From Paracoccus sp. S1E-3 (GTDB lineage: Bacteria; Pseudomonadota; Alphaproteobacteria; Rhodobacterales; Rhodobacteraceae), in the NCBI RefSeq assembly GCF_013868135.1, contig NZ_JACEMU010000013.1, positions 1 through 64,000 on the forward strand: a DNA stretch of 64,000 nt, given 5' to 3'. A model generated the notes under the pieces. That model did no database searches. It was not told the origin of the DNA and worked only from the letters and a program-made list of their open reading frames with translations. Positions 61,160-64,000 of this stretch are shown here, in pieces (the first letter of the stretch is position 1; the number at the start of each line of letters is the position of its first letter). The position numbers and the translations under genes were made by a program.

Positions 61160-62152
61160 TCATTCGATCCCCAGATCCTTGCGGACCTGTTCGTAATTGT
61201 CGCGCGTGGCCAGCGTGCCCGAGGTCAGGATCAGCGGCTCGGGCGCCTTGTCATTGGCGATCCATTCATACATGTTCAGCGCCGTTTCATAGCCGTGACG
61301 GCGCGGCGAGATGATGACGGTGCCTGCGAAGCCGGTCGGATCGGGCTTCTTGAATTCGTTGATTGCCGATTCCGCGCCGCCGATGCCGATGGCGATGACG
61401 TTTTCGGCCGGGATGCCGACGCTTTCGGTGGCGCGCACGGCGCCGAGCGCGGCTTCGTCATTCAGGCCGAAAGCCACCCAATATTTGATGTCGGGATGGG
61501 CGTTCAGGACCGTGGTGGCGGCGTTCAGCGCCGCTTCGGTATCGGTCTTGGCCTGCGGGGCGTCGAAGATGTTCGCCTCGGGGAAGCCGCCTGCCTTCAG
61601 GACGGAGATCGCGCCCTCGACCCGGTCGGTCGCGGTCGGCAACTGGTCGTAAGACACCCGGATCGCGCCCACATCCGCGATGTTCCAGCCGCGATTCTTG
61701 ATCTCGGCCATGATCGCATCGCCCACCGTCTCGCCGATCTTGGTGGCCGAGATGCCCATATGCGGGACCGATTCGATCGGCGCGCCCGAGGCATCGACCA
61801 GACGGTCGTCGACGGTCATCATCTTCATGTCATTGGCCGCCGCCTTGGCGACCATGCCCGGCCCCAGCTTCACATCCGGGGTGCAGACGATGAAACCCTG
61901 CACGCCCTGCGCGCCGAGGTTGTCGATGGCCGCCATCAGCTTTTCGCCATCAACCGCGCCGATCTTGACCAGTTCGAAGCCTTTTTCGGCTGCGGCCTGA
62001 TCGGCGAATTTCCATTCGTCCTGAAACCACGGTTCTTCGGGTTGTTTCACGATGAAGCCGATCTTCACGTCCTGGGCCTGTGCCGCGCCGAATCCCATCA
62101 GCGGGGCAGCCGCCAGCGCGCTGACCAGCAGCGCCTTTTTCAAGAAACGCAT
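61160..62152 (-). CDS. araF: AraF-type periplasmic sugar-binding protein
   Basis: A 330-residue protein with a signal peptide (FLKKALLVSALAAAPLMGFGAAQAQD). The mature part matches L-arabinose-binding protein along its length: KIGFIVKQPEEPWFQDEWKFADQAAAEKGFELVKI, FIVCTPDVKLGPGMVAKAAANDMKMMTVDDRLV, GISATKIGE and GLNDEAALGAVRATE. E. coli AraF binds both L-arabinose and D-galactose, so either may be the ligand. GGAGGAGG precedes the ATG at 62152; the frame extends upstream without homology. Confidence 0.9.
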   Translation of the reverse strand: MRFLKKALLVSALAAAPLMGFGAAQAQDVKIGFIVKQPEEPWFQDEWKFADQAAAEKGFELVKIGAVDGEKLMAAIDNLGAQGVQGFIVCTPDVKLGPGMVAKAAANDMKMMTVDDRLVDASGAPIESVPHMGISATKIGETVGDAIMAEIKNRGWNIADVGAIRVSYDQLPTATDRVEGAISVLKAGGFPEANIFDAPQAKTDTEAALNAATTVLNAHPDIKYWVAFGLNDEAALGAVRATESVGIPAENVIAIGIGGAESAINEFKKPDPTGFAGTVIISPRRHGYETALNMYEWIANDKAPEPLILTSGTLATRDNYEQVRKDLGIE

Positions 62153-62213
62153 GATTCTCCTCCTCCTGCGTCGGACGGCCTGCAGGCTGCCCTGACGAAA
62201 CGCTAGCTTCATT

Positions 62214-62244
62214 CATCATACCAGTCAACACCATTGACATGATG
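62214..62244. promoter_or_regulatory. Nested inverted repeats, candidate GntR (DgoR-like) operator
   Basis: GTCAA-N5-TTGAC (62224-62228 and 62234-62238) is flanked by CATCAT (62214-62219) and ATGATG (62239-62244), in the gap between divergent araF and the GntR regulator. It is the most symmetric sequence in the gap and a likely site for that regulator. Confidence 0.5.
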
Positions 62245-62281
62245 AATAAGGCACTGTCTTATGGACAGAGGAGGAGCCGTG

Positions 62282-63040
62282 ATGCCTGACCAATCCATCC
62301 GCAACGATCGCGCGCCGGCCGGACCGCGCCGGCCGCGGGTGCTGCCCGATGTGGTGCGCAGTCTTGCGGCGGGCATCCTCTCGGGCCGGATCGAACCCGG
62401 CGCGGCGTTGCCGCGCGAGGCCGATCTCAGCGTGGAATACGGGGTCAGCCGTACCGTCATCCGCGAGGCGCTGAAGACGCTGGCCGCCAAAGGGTTGGTC
62501 AGCATCCGCTCGCGCGTGGGCACAGTGGTCAATGACTCCGACGAGTGGAACATCATCGATCCGCAGGTGCTTGAATGGTATGGCCCCGATGCGCTCGATC
62601 AGAGGTTGCAGGCGGCGATCCTCGAAACCCGGATCGCGATCGAGCCGCTGATTGCGGAACTTGCCGCCAAGCGCGCGACCCTGCAGGAAATCGCCAATCT
62701 GGAAGCCGCGTGGCGCGGTATGGCGGACGCCGGGGCCGATGTCGCGGCTTTCGTTCAGGCGGATATCGAGTTTCACCAAATCCTTTACCGCACTAGTCAC
62801 AACCCGGTGTTCCGCCAGATCGGCAATATGATCGACGCCGCGCTGCGCTCGACGCTGGAGGTGACGGCGACGATTTCCCCCGATCAGCGCGCCGAGGCGG
62901 TTCGCGTCCATGGTGAACTGGTCGAGGCATTGCGCCTGCGCGATCCCGACGCCGCGCTCAAGGCGGCCAATGCCATCCTTCGCCTCGCCAGACGCGATCT
63001 GGCCGCATCGACCCAGAAGACACCCGTTTCGCAAGAGTGA
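62282..63040 (+). CDS. GntR family regulator, FCD type (DgoR-like)
   Basis: About 252 residues. The winged helix reads VVRSLAAGILSGRIEPGAALPREADLSVEYGVSRTVIREALKTLAAKGLVSIRSRVGTVV (about residues 24-82); the FCD domain has LEWYGPDALDQRLQAAILETRIAIEPLIAELAAKRA and FHQILYRTSHNPVFRQIG. It resembles DgoR, which represses galactonate genes, and lies 6 bp before dgoD. GGAGGAG precedes the ATG at 62282. Confidence 0.87.
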   Translation: MPDQSIRNDRAPAGPRRPRVLPDVVRSLAAGILSGRIEPGAALPREADLSVEYGVSRTVIREALKTLAAKGLVSIRSRVGTVVNDSDEWNIIDPQVLEWYGPDALDQRLQAAILETRIAIEPLIAELAAKRATLQEIANLEAAWRGMADAGADVAAFVQADIEFHQILYRTSHNPVFRQIGNMIDAALRSTLEVTATISPDQRAEAVRVHGELVEALRLRDPDAALKAANAILRLARRDLAASTQKTPVSQE

Positions 63041-63046
63041 GCAAAC

Positions 63047-64000
63047 ATGAAAATTACCGCGCTCAAGACCTTTATCGTGCCACCGCGCTGGCTGTTTCTG
63101 AAGATCGAGACCGATGAGGGCGTCTCGGGCTGGGGCGAGCCTGTCATCGAGGGCCGCGCCCTGACCGTCGAGGCCGCCGTCCACGAAATGTCGGATTACC
63201 TGATCGGTCAGGACCCGCGCCGGATCGAGGATCACTGGCAGGTCATGTATCGCGGCGGCTTCTATCGCGGCGGCCCGATCCTGATGAGCGCGATCGCCGG
63301 CATCGATCAGGCTTTGTGGGACATCAAGGGCCGCGCGCTTGGGGTGCCGGTCCACGAACTTCTGGGCGGCCAGTGCCGCGACCGGATCAAGGTCTATTCC
63401 TGGATCGGCGGCGACCGCCCGGCTGAGGTGGCGCAGGGGGCGAAGGACGTGGTCGAGCGCGGTTTCACGGCGCTGAAGATGAACGGCACCGAGGAACTGC
63501 AGATCGTCGACAGCCACGACAAGATCGACGCCGCCGTCGAACGCGTCGCCATGGTGCGCGAGGCGGTCGGCCCGAATATCGGCATTGCCGTCGATTTCCA
63601 CGGCCGCGTCCATCGCCCGATGGCCCGCGCCCTGGTCAAGGAACTGGAACCCTATCGCCTCATGTTCATCGAGGAACCGGTGTTGAGCGAGAATACCGAG
63701 GCTTTACGCGATATTGCCTCGCTTTCCTCGACCCCGATTGCGCTGGGCGAACGGCTGTTCAGCCGCTGGGATTTCAAATCGGTGCTGGAACAGGCGGTCG
63801 TGGACATTCTGCAGCCTGACCTGTCCCATGCCGGCGGCATCACCGAATGCCGCAAGATCGCCAGCATGGCCGAGGCCTATGACGTGGCCATCGCCCCCCA
63901 TTGCCCGCTGGGTCCGATCGCGCTGGCGGCCTGCCTGCAACTGGATGCGGTCAGCTATAACGCCTTCATTCAGGAACAGAGCCTCGGCATCCATTACAAT
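63047..64000 (+). CDS. dgoD: D-galactonate dehydratase DgoD (cut by window end)
   Basis: The first 318 codons of an enolase-superfamily enzyme that dehydrates D-galactonate to 2-dehydro-3-deoxy-D-galactonate. It follows E. coli DgoD closely: [83 protein letters not shown] (metal Asp), FIEEPVL (metal Glu), [13 protein letters not shown] (metal Glu region), [12 protein letters not shown] and [13 protein letters not shown]. The frame is open to the last base; about 60 residues are missing. It follows the GntR gene on the same strand. Confidence 0.95.
   Translation, partial: MKITALKTFIVPPRWLFLKIETDEGVSGWGEPVIEGRALTVEAAVHEMSDYLIGQDPRRIEDHWQVMYRGGFYRGGPILMSAIAGIDQALWDIKGRALGVPVHELLGGQCRDRIKVYSWIGGDRPAEVAQGAKDVVERGFTALKMNGTEELQIVDSHDKIDAAVERVAMVREAVGPNIGIAVDFHGRVHRPMARALVKELEPYRLMFIEEPVLSENTEALRDIASLSSTPIALGERLFSRWDFKSVLEQAVVDILQPDLSHAGGITECRKIASMAEAYDVAIAPHCPLGPIALAACLQLDAVSYNAFIQEQSLGIHYN

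Overview
The window is high-GC, densely coded DNA that looks like an alphaproteobacterium of the Rhodobacteraceae (Paracoccus/Rhodobacter-like). The evidence is a complete tauR-tauKLM-tauXY-xsc-tauZ-pta taurine cluster in the order known from that family, a NepR/EcfG-type general stress pair with GGAAC-N16-GGTT promoters, many TRAP and ABC uptake systems, and an alphaproteobacterial type II-C-like CRISPR repeat. No rRNA, tRNA or prophage was seen. The window begins exactly at the terminal repeat of an IS66-family element, so it may start at a contig edge.

Layout. 1-3167: a complete IS66-family insertion sequence (tnpA, tnpB, tnpC and a PRiA4_ORF3 passenger) that has landed inside a CRISPR repeat; 3168-3391 holds the rest of that array. 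3468-10264: ribitol catabolism (D-ribulokinase, ribitol dehydrogenase, sugar-type ABC transporter) with a divergent LacI regulator. 10626-19797: a TRAP transporter joined to a meta-cleavage aromatic pathway (two VOC proteins, a class II aldolase-like protein, semialdehyde dehydrogenase, hydratase, aldolase), with a divergent GntR regulator. 19849-23854: GMC oxidoreductase, MFS transporter and IclR regulator. 23873-32994: a peptide-type ABC transporter with a LysR regulator, divergent from an amidohydrolase fused back to back with a G3E GTPase gene. 33087-43580: the taurine cluster. 43715-47986: acetoacetate-decarboxylase-like protein, an old-yellow-enzyme relative under a MerR-type promoter, a Crp/Fnr regulator and a lone sigma-like protein. 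48168-56318: a general stress island whose transcription units start at eight near-identical EcfG-type promoters. 56994-64000: an AraFGH-type ABC operon with a mutarotase and an SDR dehydrogenase, and divergently a GntR regulator followed by dgoD, cut by the window end.

How it works together. Most of the window is a set of catabolic modules, each made of an importer, the first enzymes and a divergent regulator. Taurine is imported by TauKLM, oxidised to sulfoacetaldehyde by TauXY, cleaved by Xsc to acetyl phosphate and sulfite, converted to acetyl-CoA by Pta, and sulfite or sulfate leaves through TauZ; two direct CTGGAC repeats abutting the tauR start codon are the likely TauR sites. Ribitol is oxidised to D-ribulose and phosphorylated. 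The aromatic module has the parts for ring cleavage to pyruvate but lacks a visible tautomerase, and one of its two dioxygenase-like proteins has lost all metal ligands. The stress island groups sigma factor, putative anti-sigma factor and target genes (ferritin-like, PRC-barrel, membrane and SDR proteins), but has no phyR.
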